Shown: piece after piece, positions 11,832 to 21,983 of the stretch
Numbering within the stretch: the stretch's first letter is position 1
How the letters are laid out: each line of letters opens with the position of its first letter
From: JACRCT01 sp049841135
GTDB lineage: Bacteria > Myxococcota > Myxococcia > Myxococcales > UBA5297
Reading direction: 5' to 3'
DNA length: 64,000 nucleotides
Assembly: GCA_049841135.1 (NCBI GenBank)
Contig: JASGHK010000005.1
Coordinates: forward strand, 868,001 to 932,000
Notes under the pieces: model-generated
What the model was told of the DNA's origin: nothing
Seen by the model: the letters and a program-made list of their open reading frames with translations, nothing else
Database searches by the model: none
Position numbers and translations under genes: made by a program

Positions 11832-12254
11832 CTACCCCAGCTGCGGGATCAGCTCGGCCAGTGGGAAGACCTCGCCGTCGAGCTCCACGGCCCCGGCGAA
11901 ATCGCCCGGTTCGGCAGAGCCAGGGTCGAGCTCGCAGCCGGCCTCCATCGCCGTCCACATCCACAGCTCGATCGCCTCGTTGACGACGGCCTCCGCCTGC
12001 CGGGTCTCCTCCGGCATCACCGCGCCGTCCTCGTCGAAGACCCACGTCCCGCAACCGGCTCCCACAACGAGGTGGCGGATCTCCACCTCCACCGGCGCGT
12101 CCGGGAGCTCGACCTCGAGCGCATCGGTCACCGCCTGTCGAAGCGAGCCCCAGTCCTGCGTCTCGTGCCAGCCCTCGCCCTGCTCCATCGCCAGGTGCTC
12201 GCTGTGGATGATCACCTGAATCGTCGCCGCGCTCGTCGCCGCCCAGCTCGTCAT
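11832..12254 (-). CDS. Uncharacterised acidic protein
   Basis: 140 residues. The start ATG 12254 is chosen because AAGGAGG sits just upstream on the minus strand; a longer frame to 12362 lacks such a site. The protein is acidic and Trp-containing (WHETQDWGSLRQAV, then CGTWVFDEDG, then ELWMWTAMEAGC). It has no signal peptide or membrane helix. I do not recognise a family. It converges with the PEGA gene; the two stops are ~100 bases apart. Confidence 0.55.
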   Translation of the reverse strand: MTSWAATSAATIQVIIHSEHLAMEQGEGWHETQDWGSLRQAVTDALEVELPDAPVEVEIRHLVVGAGCGTWVFDEDGAVMPEETRQAEAVVNEAIELWMWTAMEAGCELDPGSAEPGDFAGAVELDGEVFPLAELIPQLG

Positions 12255-12560
12255 GGCCTCGGCCTCCTTGGTGCCAAGGACGCTACCGCACGGGTCCGAC
12301 ACGGCCGGGCGCGCTAGCTCTCGCAAGCCTCTCGCCAGCCTCCAGCGACGCCGTATCGCCACCCGGCGAGCCGGTACGCCCTCGGGGCGCCTCCCATGTT
12401 GATGGTTACTGACATACCTTCAGCAGGCCTCAACGTTGCTTCAGCGAGCGCAGTCAGGCGGGGCTGTGCAGGAGTGCCGAAGACAGGAGCGCTCTTCCCG
12501 ACAACTGGCCGGCGACGCGATCGTCCTGAGCGCGGCGGCCCTGGGCTTCGCACCGGGCCG

Positions 12561-13313
12561 TCAGTCCGCCGAAGGGCGCTTGACCCGCTGGATGGGCTTC
12601 ATGGTCCGGTCCACCGGGACCGGATCCTCCTCCGGCGTGGGCATGAAGGAGATGCCGGTACAGAGGACGGCGGTGCCGAAGAGGAAGCCCGCGGCCGCGC
12701 CGTAGACGATGACGCGCTGGGAGTACCCGTCGAGCAGCGTCCCCTTCTCCTTGTCGCTGATCACGAAGACCGTCGAGCCCTTCTTGCTGACGACCATCGC
12801 CGGGTCCTCGGTGTCGGTGCGCGGGGCCGAGCCGTGCGCGCGGCCGACCACGCGGACGAGGTCGCCCGGCTCGAGGAAGGTCTCGAGCTCGGTGCGGGTG
12901 GGGCGGTCGTCGTCGGCCGGGAACTCCAGCCCGAGCAAGTTCCTGCTCTTGGGCTCCGGCCCGCACCTCTCGCCCTTGGAGAAGTCGGTCTCCATGACGA
13001 AGCGCGCCCCCGCGACCGCGATCAGCACGCGCCCGGTGGAGTCCTCGATGACGAAGTCGGTCCGGTCCTCGGCGAGAACGCTCTCGCTCTCGTGGGCGGG
13101 CTCATCGGCGGTGGCCGGGGTGTAGTAGCTCACCGAGTGGCGGAAGAACACGCACTCCTTGCCCAGCATGGGGCTCGTGAGCAGGTGCTCGGAGGGCGCG
13201 ACGCGGCCCATCACGTGGACCATGCCGCCCGGCCGGGCGGTCTCCAGGGGGCCGGCCTTCATGTGCAGCGCCTGCGAGGTCTGCCAGGCGCGCAGCGCGA
13301 GCAGGCCCAGCAC
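12561..13313 (-). CDS. GIDE-like (E3 ubiquitin ligase-domain) membrane protein
   Basis: About 250 residues, likely slightly longer. The N-terminus is a hydrophobic helix that extends upstream in frame as an Ala/Leu run to a possible CTG start at 13343; GTG 13313 is the first ordinary start codon. The central part (GKECVFFRHSVSYY, then a strand-rich region ending VRVVGRA) fits the GIDE domain known from mitochondrial MUL1/MAPL, which also occurs in bacteria without a RING finger. A second membrane helix (VIVYGAAAGFLFGTAVLCTGISF) lies near the C-terminus. Function in bacteria is unknown. The family call is from pattern memory. Confidence 0.65.
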   Translation of the reverse strand: MLGLLALRAWQTSQALHMKAGPLETARPGGMVHVMGRVAPSEHLLTSPMLGKECVFFRHSVSYYTPATADEPAHESESVLAEDRTDFVIEDSTGRVLIAVAGARFVMETDFSKGERCGPEPKSRNLLGLEFPADDDRPTRTELETFLEPGDLVRVVGRAHGSAPRTDTEDPAMVVSKKGSTVFVISDKEKGTLLDGYSQRVIVYGAAAGFLFGTAVLCTGISFMPTPEEDPVPVDRTMKPIQRVKRPSAD

Positions 13314-13650
13314 GAGCGCGGCGACGGCGGCTGCGGCGGCCAGATAGAATCACGTGGAGGCCTTTCGCGGGCGCGGAGACTTGCCGCCAGAGCGGCCTAC
13401 AACTTACGACTTCCCACGGCCAGCACGGACTCAAAACGAGCCATTCGAGGAATTCATGCAGGGCCTCGTCGAGCCCGGCCTTGCGCTGACCTCGACGCTC
13501 GACATCGCCCCCATCGCGCTCCTGCGCAGGCTCTCGACCCTGCGCCAGGAGCGCACGACCTCTCTCCTACCTCGGGAGCTCTCCTCCCACGAATCTCGGA
13601 GGTAGCGGAACCTCGGCCGGCTTCGAGGCGCGCGATGCCGTTGGCTCGCG
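13314..13650. other. Gap with strong hairpin and a doubtful small ORF
   Basis: No convincing gene. A near-perfect inverted repeat, gctcctgcgcagg (13518-13530) with cctgcgccaggagc (13539-13552), could form a stable hairpin. A 49-codon plus-strand frame from ATG 13456 to 13605 has GAGG five bases before it but overlaps this hairpin and shows no recognisable protein. Its coding status is open. Confidence 0.3.
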
Positions 13651-14469
13651 TCAGTGGGGCATCGCTTCGCGCACCGCCGCCGCGACGTGCTTGCGCAGGG
13701 TCTGCTGCATCTCGTCGCGCAGGGCGTCGCCCACCCGGTTGCGGACGGCTTCGGCGACGCGCTCGGAGTCGACGGCGAAGGATGGGCCCGGACCCTGCGG
13801 GTAGGACTGGAGAGCCTCGCCGATGCGCTCGCGCACCGCCTCGCCGATCCGGTCGCGCAGCGCCTCGCCCATCTTCTCGCGCACGTTCTCGGCCAGGCGC
13901 TCGCGCACGTGTTGCGTGATGCGCTCGACGTCGAGGCCCTGCGGCCCGGGCTGGGCCTGCGAGAAGGCGTACTTGAGAGTCTCGGCCAGGCGGTCCTGAA
14001 GCCCCTCGAGCACCCGCTGGCGGACCTTCTCGGCGATGCGTTCCTTCAGGTTCTCCTTCAGCTTCTCCTCGAGGAAGCCCGCGAGCTTCTGCTGGTCTTG
14101 CATGCCGTAGCCCACCTGCGACTCGGCGTACGCCGCCTGCAGCGCCTCGCCCAGGCGGGCGCGGAGCACTTCGCCGATCTTCTCGCGGACGCCCTCGACC
14201 ACCCTCTCACGGAGGCCCTCGTGCAGGCGGTCGCGGATGAACCCGGCGAGTCTGTCCGGGTCGATGCCGGTCTGATAGCCGCCGGAGTACGTCGATCTCT
14301 GGGCGATGGCCGACCGCACGGCGTCGCCCAGTCTCTCGCGGATGGCCGACGCCACGTTCTCGCGAATCACCTCACCGAGGCGCTCGCGAACTGCGTCCTC
14401 CAGTCGAGTGCGTACGAGCTCGGCCAGCTTGTCTGCCATCGGTCCGGAGTACTGGTGCGTGGTTTCCAT
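13651..14469 (-). CDS. Octad-repeat helical protein
   Basis: 272 residues. ATG 14469 is preferred because GGGAGGG lies just upstream on the minus strand. Nearly the whole chain is built of an 8-residue motif, (V/L/I)RxR(L/V/I)xE(A/V/N), as in VRERLGEA, IRERLGDA and VREKIGEV. Four such octads make a block of ~37 residues. Blocks are separated by short linkers that often hold a Gln/Tyr/Gly run (STYSGGYQTG, QVGYGMQDQ, SQAQPGPQG, SYPQGPGP). There are five blocks; the last is degenerate. The motif predicts continuous amphipathic helix with alternating Arg and Glu. No signal peptide. I do not recognise the family; possible roles are a filament, scaffold or lipid/nucleoid binder. Confidence 0.75.
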   Translation of the reverse strand: METTHQYSGPMADKLAELVRTRLEDAVRERLGEVIRENVASAIRERLGDAVRSAIAQRSTYSGGYQTGIDPDRLAGFIRDRLHEGLRERVVEGVREKIGEVLRARLGEALQAAYAESQVGYGMQDQQKLAGFLEEKLKENLKERIAEKVRQRVLEGLQDRLAETLKYAFSQAQPGPQGLDVERITQHVRERLAENVREKMGEALRDRIGEAVRERIGEALQSYPQGPGPSFAVDSERVAEAVRNRVGDALRDEMQQTLRKHVAAAVREAMPH

Positions 14470-14850
14470 GTGTTTCCCTCCCGCCGTGAAATAAGCACCC
14501 GCGGCGCTCCGCGGTCGCTCTGCGGGAGGTCGCCGCGCCCTCGCTCGCCCCATCGCCGCAAAGACAGGCCCCCCGCGGTCCTGGAGAGAGGGGCGGCGAG
14601 GCAGCCTGGGCCTCTCCTGGACGCCGTTCGATCCCGCGCAGCCGGCCCAGGCGGCGGTCACCAACCTGCCGGCCGGCTACCGGTACCAGCACGGCCAGGA
14701 CCCGCCTTGAGCGCCTGAGGAGGGCTTCACTCCTGCGCTGCACCCGCTGCGGCCAAGAGACTCCCGTCGCATCCTCCTGCAAGACCAAGGTCTGCCCCTC
14801 CCGAGTCGCCCGCGGGTCGACGCCTGGCTCGCGCGGCGGCAGCGGCGGGC
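14470..14850. other. Gap, possible plus-strand gene remnant
   Basis: No complete gene. On the plus strand an open stretch around 14552-14710 reads protein-like near its end (LGLSWTPFDPAQ, then NLPAGYRYQHGQDPP and TGA 14708-14710). It has no credible start and could be the tail of a decayed gene. The rest holds nothing I can identify. Confidence 0.2.
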
Positions 14851-15735
14851 TCAGTAGAGGTTGCAGTAGGCGTTCGTCGACGCGCAGGTGCCGTCGGCCC
14901 GGCAGATGAAGGATTCGCAGTCCTTCAAGTCGCTGCACGGTGCGCCCGTGCCCTTCTGTGCGCGGCAGGTGGCGGTGGTCTCGCACACGAGCGACTGGCA
15001 CTCGGCGTCGCTCGAGCACGCCGCGCCGGCAGGCAGCCCGGCGACGCAGCGCCAGGTCTGGGTGGCGGCGTCCTGGTCGCAGCGGAGGCCAAGGCAGGCC
15101 GCGCTGGCGTCGCACTCCTCACCGAGCGTGCGATAGGGGGCGCAGGCGCCGACCTGGGGATCGCAGAAGAGGTAGGCGGCGTCGCAGAAGTCTCCGCACG
15201 GCTCACCGGCGCGATGGCCCGCGGGCACGCAGACGGCGGGAGCGTCGTCGATGCTCGTGCAGGCGAGCCCTTCGGCGCAGAACACCCGCTCCTGGTCGCA
15301 CGGCGCGCCCTTCTGCGCGGCGCCGACGAGGGTCCGGCTGCAGTGCCGCTCCTGGCTCGGCTCCTCGGCGACGAAGAGGTTTCGCACGCCGGGGCACGTC
15401 GTCGCCGCTGCGCGGATGGCCTCCACGCACAGGCTGGCGCGGTCCTTCATGAAGACCGCCTGGCCCTGGGCGACTGAGGTGTCCACGAGGTCGGCGTGGA
15501 AAGGGGCGTAGGCCTGCTCGCATCGGGCCACGTCGAAGGGCGCGTCGTGGCAGCAGGCCTTCGCCGTGGCGCACTTTGCCGCGGCGTAGGCGGTGGCGAA
15601 CTCGCCGTAGGTCGCGAACCCGGCGGGCCCGGCGTCGGCTGCGCCGGCGTCGCGAGATGGACCCTCGGTCGTCGGCGTGAAGCAGCCGGTGAGGAGGGCC
15701 AGCAGGAGGACGAGGCGCTTGCCTTCGCATTCCAT
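14851..15735 (-). CDS. Cys-rich lipoprotein
   Basis: 294 residues from ATG 15735. The signal ends LLALLTGC, a lipobox. After a short Asp/Ala linker the middle has a helical region with a CC pair (KACCHDAPF). The C-terminal half carries repeated Cys modules (PAGAACSSDAECQSLVCE, GTGAPCSDLKDCESFICR) of the type common in myxobacterial surface lipoproteins. The same module type occurs in the lipoprotein at 48.8 kb. No catalytic motif. Function unknown. Confidence 0.8.
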   Translation of the reverse strand: MECEGKRLVLLLALLTGCFTPTTEGPSRDAGAADAGPAGFATYGEFATAYAAAKCATAKACCHDAPFDVARCEQAYAPFHADLVDTSVAQGQAVFMKDRASLCVEAIRAAATTCPGVRNLFVAEEPSQERHCSRTLVGAAQKGAPCDQERVFCAEGLACTSIDDAPAVCVPAGHRAGEPCGDFCDAAYLFCDPQVGACAPYRTLGEECDASAACLGLRCDQDAATQTWRCVAGLPAGAACSSDAECQSLVCETTATCRAQKGTGAPCSDLKDCESFICRADGTCASTNAYCNLY

Positions 15736-15866
15736 CTTGCCGGCGATTGTACCTAGGCAGTCCAGGTCGCACGGTGCGGCGGCAGGCAACCCGGCGAGGT
15801 CCTCGGGGGTTCGACGCTCTGGCTCACCTTGCTGCGCGGCCCCGGCGATTGGCCGAATCCGCCCTT

Positions 15867-18185
15867 TCAAGGCTTCTGCGTCATCCCCGGCGCGTGCGAC
15901 GGCACCCGGATCAGCACCCTCGCCTCGGCGATCACCCCGTGCGACTCCGCCGAGACCACGCGAGCCCGGCTCAGGATCTCGCCGGGGACCTCGACCTTCG
16001 CCGAGTAGACGCCCCTCGCGTTCGCCGCCCGCTCCGCAGGCCGGGAGGTGGACCACAACAGGACGCCGTGCTCCCCGCGCGCTCGGAAGGTCACTCGTCC
16101 TCCCGCGGTGCTCGTCGCGTCGAACCGGCTCTCGTCCGTCTGGCGCAGCGCCACGTATCCCTTCTCGGCCGGGCGGTAGCTCGCCGACCAGGGCGCATCG
16201 ACGAAACGGCGAGGCGGCAGGTCGCGCGCCACCTGCTCGTCGTCGAAGCGGCCCGCGAGCGGGCCCACCGCCACGAAGCCCCGCGCCACCGGCCCGACCA
16301 TCAGGCGCGGCGGCCCGCCGGTGTCGACCACGAGGAAGCCGAGCTCGGGCGTCCGCGCGCCGACGTACTCGACCGTTCCGTTTCGCGGATGGGTGAAGAC
16401 GCTCGCGATGAACTCCGAGCCGGCCTGGACGTCGCCGAAGAAGAGATCGAAGTACCAGCCGTCGTAGCGCGCCGACCAGGTGTTCACGTAGATGGCCGTC
16501 AGGGCGTACAGCTCGACGACCGCCGCCAGGAAGCGCTGGCCGTTCGCGCTGAGCGGCTGGTTCGCGAGCTCCTGCCGCGAGAGCGCCTGCAGGACGCGCA
16601 TCAGCTTCTCCATCCGCGCGAAGTATCGGCTCGCGCGCTCGCCGAGCCCCCGTGCGCCCAGCGCCGGGAGCTTCCCGGGCCGCGGCCTCGCCCGCCTTGG
16701 CGTACGACTCGAGCGCCTCGTACACCGCGACCGCCGGGTCGAGGTAGGCCTCGGGGACACGGCAGCCTCCTTCGAAGTAGGGCTCGCCTGCGATGAGCAC
16801 GTGGTTGTGGCGCAGCTGGCCATAGGAGACGAGCGCCGAGTCGAGTCGCCGGTCGAGGTAGGCCTCGCGCTCGGCGAACGAGGGCGCGACGCCCTTCGCA
16901 GGGTCGGCGATGGCCCTCACCGCCCCGAGCCACTGCGAATAGAGGTCGGGCCCGTCCGCCCGCAGGTCCTTGCGCGCCCGCTCGAGCTCCGCGAGGCCCT
17001 CCTGGTCGTCGAAGTAGCGCAGCGCTCGGTCGTGGCCGAGGACGTAGGCGATCTTGAGCGCCGAAAGGTCGTACTGGATCGAGCCGAGCGACCTCGCCTC
17101 GGGCGTCGACCGCAGGCCCAACAGCGTGGCGACGACCGGCAGGGGCCGCACCGTCACGTCCTGGTCGGGCATGACGTGGTGGTTGACCTGGCGCTGGAAG
17201 CCCGCGCCGATGGCGGTCCGCAGGGCCTCCGACGCGCGAGCGTCGAGCGCTCGGAGGTCGGCCTCGCGCCGCAGGTTCGACAGGTCCCCGGGCGAGACGT
17301 CTTCCCTCCCGCCTGCAAGCGCCTCGAGCAGCCGCTCGACGGAGGCGAGGTCGGTGGAGACCCCGGCGCGCTCCACCAGGTCCGAGAGCGCCAGCGCCAC
17401 GAGCGCCTCGCGGGGCGTCTCCTCCTTCGACACGACCGGGTTGGAGCTGGCGCAGGCGCGGGAGACGAGGTTCAGCTCCACGTAGGCGAGCCAGGTGTAG
17501 AGCCGGAAGTAGTCCTTAGGCCGTGGGTCACGTAATGGCCCCGCGGCTGGAAGCGCGAGAAGTCGATGCGCCGCTCCCGGCCGAAGAGGCGGACCGTCTG
17601 CACGCCTCGCGCGCCTCGGATGAGGGCGAGCCACCCGGCCTCCTCGGCCCTGGCGGTGATGCCCTCGTCGACCGCCAGCAGCCTGGCCATCCGCAGGTAG
17701 AGCTCGACGTCCTCGCCGACCTCGCGGGGCCAGAGCGCGCGGGCAGCGGGCAGCGCGCCCTGCATCGCGCGCACGATGCGCACCAGGCGCGGGGCGAGCA
17801 CCTCGCGCTCCACGCCCGACACGAACTCCTCGTGGGAGCGGAAGACGGTGTGGAAGACGGCGTCGCTCGAGACGAACAGCGGTTGCTGCGAGCGGTGGAT
17901 CTCGTGCAGCGCATCCGGCCAACCCAACTGCCGGAAGCGTGGCGAGACCACGAACCCGTTTCGGCGCAGCAGCCCCTGCTCCTCCTCGGACAGCGCCCAC
18001 CGCCCCTGGAGCTGCTGGAAGTACTTCGGCGTGCTCGTCCCGTCCCACGCCGAGCGCGCGGAGGGGCGGGCGGCAGGAGCAGGTTCGGCGAGGATCGCAT
18101 CCTCGATCGCCGAGAGGGAGGCCGTGGCGCTCTTGCCTGCCGGCGCCGCGCCGGCCACCAGCAGCAGCAACACCGTGGCGTGCAT
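15867..18185 (-). CDS. DUF3160-like exported protein (two frameshifts)
   Basis: About 770 residues in three reading-frame pieces that join without loss: 18185 to ~17520, ~17520 to ~16680, and ~16680 to 15867. The N-terminus is a signal peptide (ATVLLLLVAGAAPAG). Typical segments are PLFVSSDAVFHTVFRSHEEF, then PKDYFRLYTWLAYVEL, then ALKIAYVLGHDRALRYF and LRHNHVLIAGEPYFEGG. These fit the large DUF3160 family of exported proteins as I remember it. The C-terminal ~250 residues (WSARYDGWYFDLFFGDVQ, then VDTGGPPRLMVGPVARGF) complete the family. Biochemical function unknown. The frame breaks look like sequence errors because conservation continues on both sides. Confidence 0.75.
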
Positions 18186-18362
18186 GCAGGTCCTCCTCCC
18201 GGGGCCGAACGTGACGGGCTCCGCGAGCGAGGTCCTTGCAAGGCGGCATGCCAGCGGCGCTCCCTCGGGGCCGGCACGTGATGCGCACCGGGGACGTCAT
18301 GCGGCTTGCCGGACTGCAAAGGGGGTTGACGCGCAGGGCGCCCCGCTCGGGCTGCCGGCCTG

Positions 18363-20237
18363 CTACGCGCCGGAGAGGTCCTCGGTCGCGCCAGGGGCGT
18401 CGTGGATGGCGGAGAGACTGCGCCCCGTCCACGGCTGGGCGCCTGCTGGCTCGGCCACCGGTCCGGGCCGCGGGCGGGAGGGCACCTCGAGAGGCATGCG
18501 CAGCGTGAACAGCGCGCCCCTGCCCGGGCCCTCGCTGCGCACCCCCACGGTCCCACCGTGCAGCTCGACGAGCCCCTTCACCAGGGCGAGGCCGAGGCCC
18601 AGGCCGCCGCGGCTCCGGTCGAGCGTCGTGTCGGCCTGCACGAACGGCTCGAAGACCTTGGACAGCAGCTCGTGCTGGATCCCCGCTCCGTCGTCCTGGA
18701 CCTGGACGGCCGCCCACCCCTCGCCCTCGGCGCCCAGGCTCAACACCGCGTGGCCCCCCGGGGGCGTGAACTTGGCGGCGTTCTGCAGCAGGTTGCCGAT
18801 GGCCTGCGCGAGCCGCGTGGGATCGCCGTCCACGAGGAGCGGCTCGTCGGGCACCGAGACGCGCAGCTCCAGGCCGCTCCGGTGGAAGAGCTCGCGGAAG
18901 TCCTCGCCAGCGCTCCGCACCAGGTGGTTGAGCTCGACGCGCTCGCGCAGCAGCCGGATCTTGCCCCGCGAGATGCGCGTGACGTCGAGGAGGTCGTCGA
19001 CGAGCCGGGACAGGTGCCGCGCCTGCCGGTCGATCACCTCGCGGGCGCGCAGGGCCTGCTCTCCGCCCGGCCTCGCCCGCTCGAGGATGTAGACGCTGTT
19101 GCGGATGGGGGCCAGCGGGTTGCGCAGCTCGTGCGAGAGCATCGCCAGGAACGCGTTCTTGCGCTGGTCGACCTCGACCAGGCGGGCGTTGGCCTCGCGC
19201 AGCGCCTCCTCGCCGCGCTTGACCAGCTCGTACTCGCGGGCGTTGGCGACGGCCAGGCCGCACACCCCGGCGACGGTCGCCGCGAGCCCGAGGTCGCGCT
19301 CCAGGTGGCTGGGCGCGGCGACCCCCTGGAGCTGCACCGCGCCCAGCAGCCGGTCGAGGTGCTTGACCGGCAGCACGAAGCCGTCGGCGCCCACGACCCG
19401 GCCGTCGAGATCGGGCCGGAGCCGGGGGAGCAGGGCGCGAGCGTCGAGCGTGCGCGGCGGCCGGGAGACCACCCCGGTCGCCGCGCCGTCGACGACCGAG
19501 ACGAAGGTCGCCTCGCGGGGGGCGAAGAGCATGCAGAAGACCTCGAGCGCCCGCTCGATCACCCGCTTCTCCTCGCCGATCTCGGTGAGGGTGCCCAGCA
19601 GGTCGAACGCCGCGGCGTAGTGGGTCGACCGGCGGTGCGCCCGTCCGACGGCGGCGAGGGACTCGGCGCGCTCGTCCTCCACGCGCCGGCGCGAGAGGGC
19701 GGCCGAGAACCGCAGCCGAAGGTGGTCCACGCCCACCGGCAGGACCTCCGCGGGCAGGCCGACGAACGCGGCGAGCTCGCGCAGCCGGTCGGCGGCCCCA
19801 GGGACCGCGCCGGTGTCCAGCAGCACCACCCGCTTCATCGTCTCGCCGAAGAGCGCCGGGGCCGTGGCCGCGTCGAGGCCCAGCTGGTCCAGCTGCGCGC
19901 GCCAGCGGACGAGCCAGCCGGGAGTCACCAGGTAGGCACCGGAGCGGAGCAGGTGTGCGACGAGGGCGGGGGGGGCCACCAGCTCGCAGCACTGGTCCAG
20001 CACGTGGACCGTGCATCGCTCGCAGCCCAGGGCCGCGCCGACGCAGCCCCGCGCGGCGAAGACCTCCACGCGTTCGCCGGGCCCGGGTTGCAGGCCTCGA
20101 GGGCCGGGGTCGGTGCGGCGCGGCCGCCCGCAGGCCGGGGGGAGAAGGACGAGGTCGACTCCCCGCAGGTCGACCTCCTGGAGGACGAGGCGCGCCTCGG
20201 CCTCGAAGGTCCTGCACACGGCGACCGCGGTCCTCAT
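18363..20237 (-). CDS. Sensor histidine kinase with DUF1638-like N-terminal domain
   Basis: 624 residues. The C-terminal half is a standard kinase: H-box FLAMLSHELRNPLAP (~residue 370), N-box LLQNAAKF, G1 DDGAGI and G2 GGLGLGLALVKGL. Before it lies a GAF-like region (~200-350). The first ~180 residues contain LPPACGRPRR, CERCTVHVLDQCCEL and YLVTPGWLVRW, which resemble DUF1638, a Cys-containing domain that I recall from corrinoid methyltransferase gene neighbourhoods. There is no membrane helix, so it is a cytoplasmic sensor. Its start overlaps the stop of the corrinoid-UroD fusion (ATGA), so the two are translationally coupled. No receiver domain or response regulator is adjacent. Confidence 0.85.
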   Translation of the reverse strand: MRTAVAVCRTFEAEARLVLQEVDLRGVDLVLLPPACGRPRRTDPGPRGLQPGPGERVEVFAARGCVGAALGCERCTVHVLDQCCELVAPPALVAHLLRSGAYLVTPGWLVRWRAQLDQLGLDAATAPALFGETMKRVVLLDTGAVPGAADRLRELAAFVGLPAEVLPVGVDHLRLRFSAALSRRRVEDERAESLAAVGRAHRRSTHYAAAFDLLGTLTEIGEEKRVIERALEVFCMLFAPREATFVSVVDGAATGVVSRPPRTLDARALLPRLRPDLDGRVVGADGFVLPVKHLDRLLGAVQLQGVAAPSHLERDLGLAATVAGVCGLAVANAREYELVKRGEEALREANARLVEVDQRKNAFLAMLSHELRNPLAPIRNSVYILERARPGGEQALRAREVIDRQARHLSRLVDDLLDVTRISRGKIRLLRERVELNHLVRSAGEDFRELFHRSGLELRVSVPDEPLLVDGDPTRLAQAIGNLLQNAAKFTPPGGHAVLSLGAEGEGWAAVQVQDDGAGIQHELLSKVFEPFVQADTTLDRSRGGLGLGLALVKGLVELHGGTVGVRSEGPGRGALFTLRMPLEVPSRPRPGPVAEPAGAQPWTGRSLSAIHDAPGATEDLSGA

Positions 20238-21983
20238 CGCCGGGCCTCCTGCGCCCAGCGCAACGGGTAGGCGCCCCAGCGGTGGACGGCGTCCGAGAGG
20301 GCGTCGAGCACGTCCTCCGGCACCTGGAAGGGGATCTCACCGTGCGCGTCGGAGAGCAGGAAGCCTCCTCCGCCGCCGGCGCTCGCGAGCGCGTCCTTGA
20401 CGGCCTGCTCGGTCCGCGCGGAGTCCCAGTGGCGCATCTCCACGCCGTTGAGGTTCCCGAAGATCGCCAGCCGTCCGCGGCACGCCTCCTTGAGCTCGCG
20501 CAGGTCCTCGAGGGTGCTGACCCCCACCGCCGGGGTGCCGGTGCCGCGCAGATCCTCGACGATGGGCAGGCAGCGCCCCGAGGCCATGTGGATGACCGCC
20601 GGCCCCTCGAAGCGCGACAGCACCCGCCGGGCGACGGGGAAGCCGTAGCGGCGGACGAGGTCGGGCGCGACCATGGTCGGCGAGGAGCAGGGGTCGAAGT
20701 AGCACAGGGCGCTGGCCCCGGCGCGCAGCTGCGCGTTGCCCCAGGCGACGCAGAACTCCTCGTTCACCTTCAGCAAGTGGGCGAGCAGGTCGGGCCGCTC
20801 GTGCAGGACCTGCAGGTAGCGCTCGAACCCCAGCTGCATCACGGGCAGCGAGAAGGGGGACATCACCACGCCGACGATCGGCACGTCCCGGGAGCGCGCC
20901 TTGAGCATGGAGATCGCCTGCAGCACCCGGTGCAGGCAGCGGGCGTCCTCCACCCGCGGCGGCGCGAGGGCGAGGATCTCCTCGGCCTTCCCGGCGATGG
21001 GCGGCCCCGCGTTCGGGGGCCCGTCGTCCCAGAAGCGGGTCGGCGCCCCCCAGGCCTCGAGCTCGAGCGCGGCGTAGAAGAAGGCGTAGAGGCAGTCGTG
21101 GCGGTAGCGCGCCTGCATGCGCAGCTGGCCCTCCGCCACGGTCTCGGCCCGCGCGAAGTAGTCGCGGATGGTCAGGCCGAGCTTCCCGCGCCCCGTGCAT
21201 GGTGAGCAGCAGCAGGAACGGCACGCGGTCGGCCTCGCGATGGCCGAGCGCGGCTCCGATGCGCGCCGCGGAGGTCCACGCGGCCGGGCTCACGGCGGGC
21301 CTCCGGCGCTGAGCCGCCGCACGATTCTCGATGGCCTGGGCGGTGTTGGTGCCCACCTCGTCGGCCCCGACCTCCGCGCCGAGCCCGGCGTCCAGGCGGA
21401 AGGGGGCGCCGCCGACGACCAGGCGGGCCCGGGAGCCCAGGCGCGACAGCAACGCTCGCAGCGGCTTGACCCTGAGGGCCGAGGCGAGCATCAGCGTCGA
21501 GACCAGGAGCAGGTCGATCCCGTCCTCGGCGGCCCTCGAGCCGATCGCCTCCGCCGTGCCCTGCCCGTAGTCGCGCACCGCGAAGCCGCTCGCGCGCAGA
21601 GCCGAGAGCACGATGCGCTTGCCGAGCAGGTGGTAGTCGTCGAGCGTGGCGATGGCGATGCAGGGCGAAGAGCCGGTGGCTCGGGCCTCGTTCGCCTCCG
21701 GCAGCAGCGAGCTCACGAGGTCCTCGCACAGCCGTCCGCCCATGTAGACCTGCGACAAGGCGATGGTGCCAGCCTCCCAGCCCTGCCCGAGGTGCTCCAG
21801 GGCCGGCGCGATCAGCACCTCGACGGCCTCCACGGCCGGGCGCCCGGCGCAGGCGAGGTTCAGCACGCGCCGGGCCTCGCCGTCGTCCAGCGTCAGGAGC
21901 GCGCGCTCGAATTGGAACAGCAAGTCGGCGCCCGCCAGGGAGGCGGCCTCGGTGCCCTTGCTCGCCTCTGAGGTGGGGTCCAT
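20234..21983 (-). CDS. Corrinoid-binding domain fused to UroD-family methyltransferase domain (frameshifted)
   Basis: About 583 residues from ATG 21983. Residues ~1-220 are a corrinoid protein: a helical cap (LIAPALEHLGQGWEAGTIALSQ), then the cobalamin motif DxHxxG as DDYHLLGKR, and a Rossmann-type end (LVVGGAPF). Without a stop the chain runs into a uroporphyrinogen-decarboxylase-like barrel as in MtaA/MtbA/CmuA; the frame changes near 21185 within it. In those methyltransferases a zinc site uses H-x-C and a later Cys. Here the matching places read IHMASGRC and LLSDAHGEIP, so both usual Cys positions appear replaced. Coupling with the kinase suggests a methyl- or cobalamin-sensing role, not ordinary catabolism (inference). 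Confidence 0.8.

Noticed and set aside
13518..13552. Strong hairpin taken as a possible ncRNA
   Set aside because: No promoter or conserved partner visible; kept only as a note on the gap.
14851..20340. Very long open minus-strand frame of 1829 codons
   Set aside because: It is a chain of parts of several genes in shifted frames; the lipoprotein, DUF3160 and histidine kinase genes explain it.
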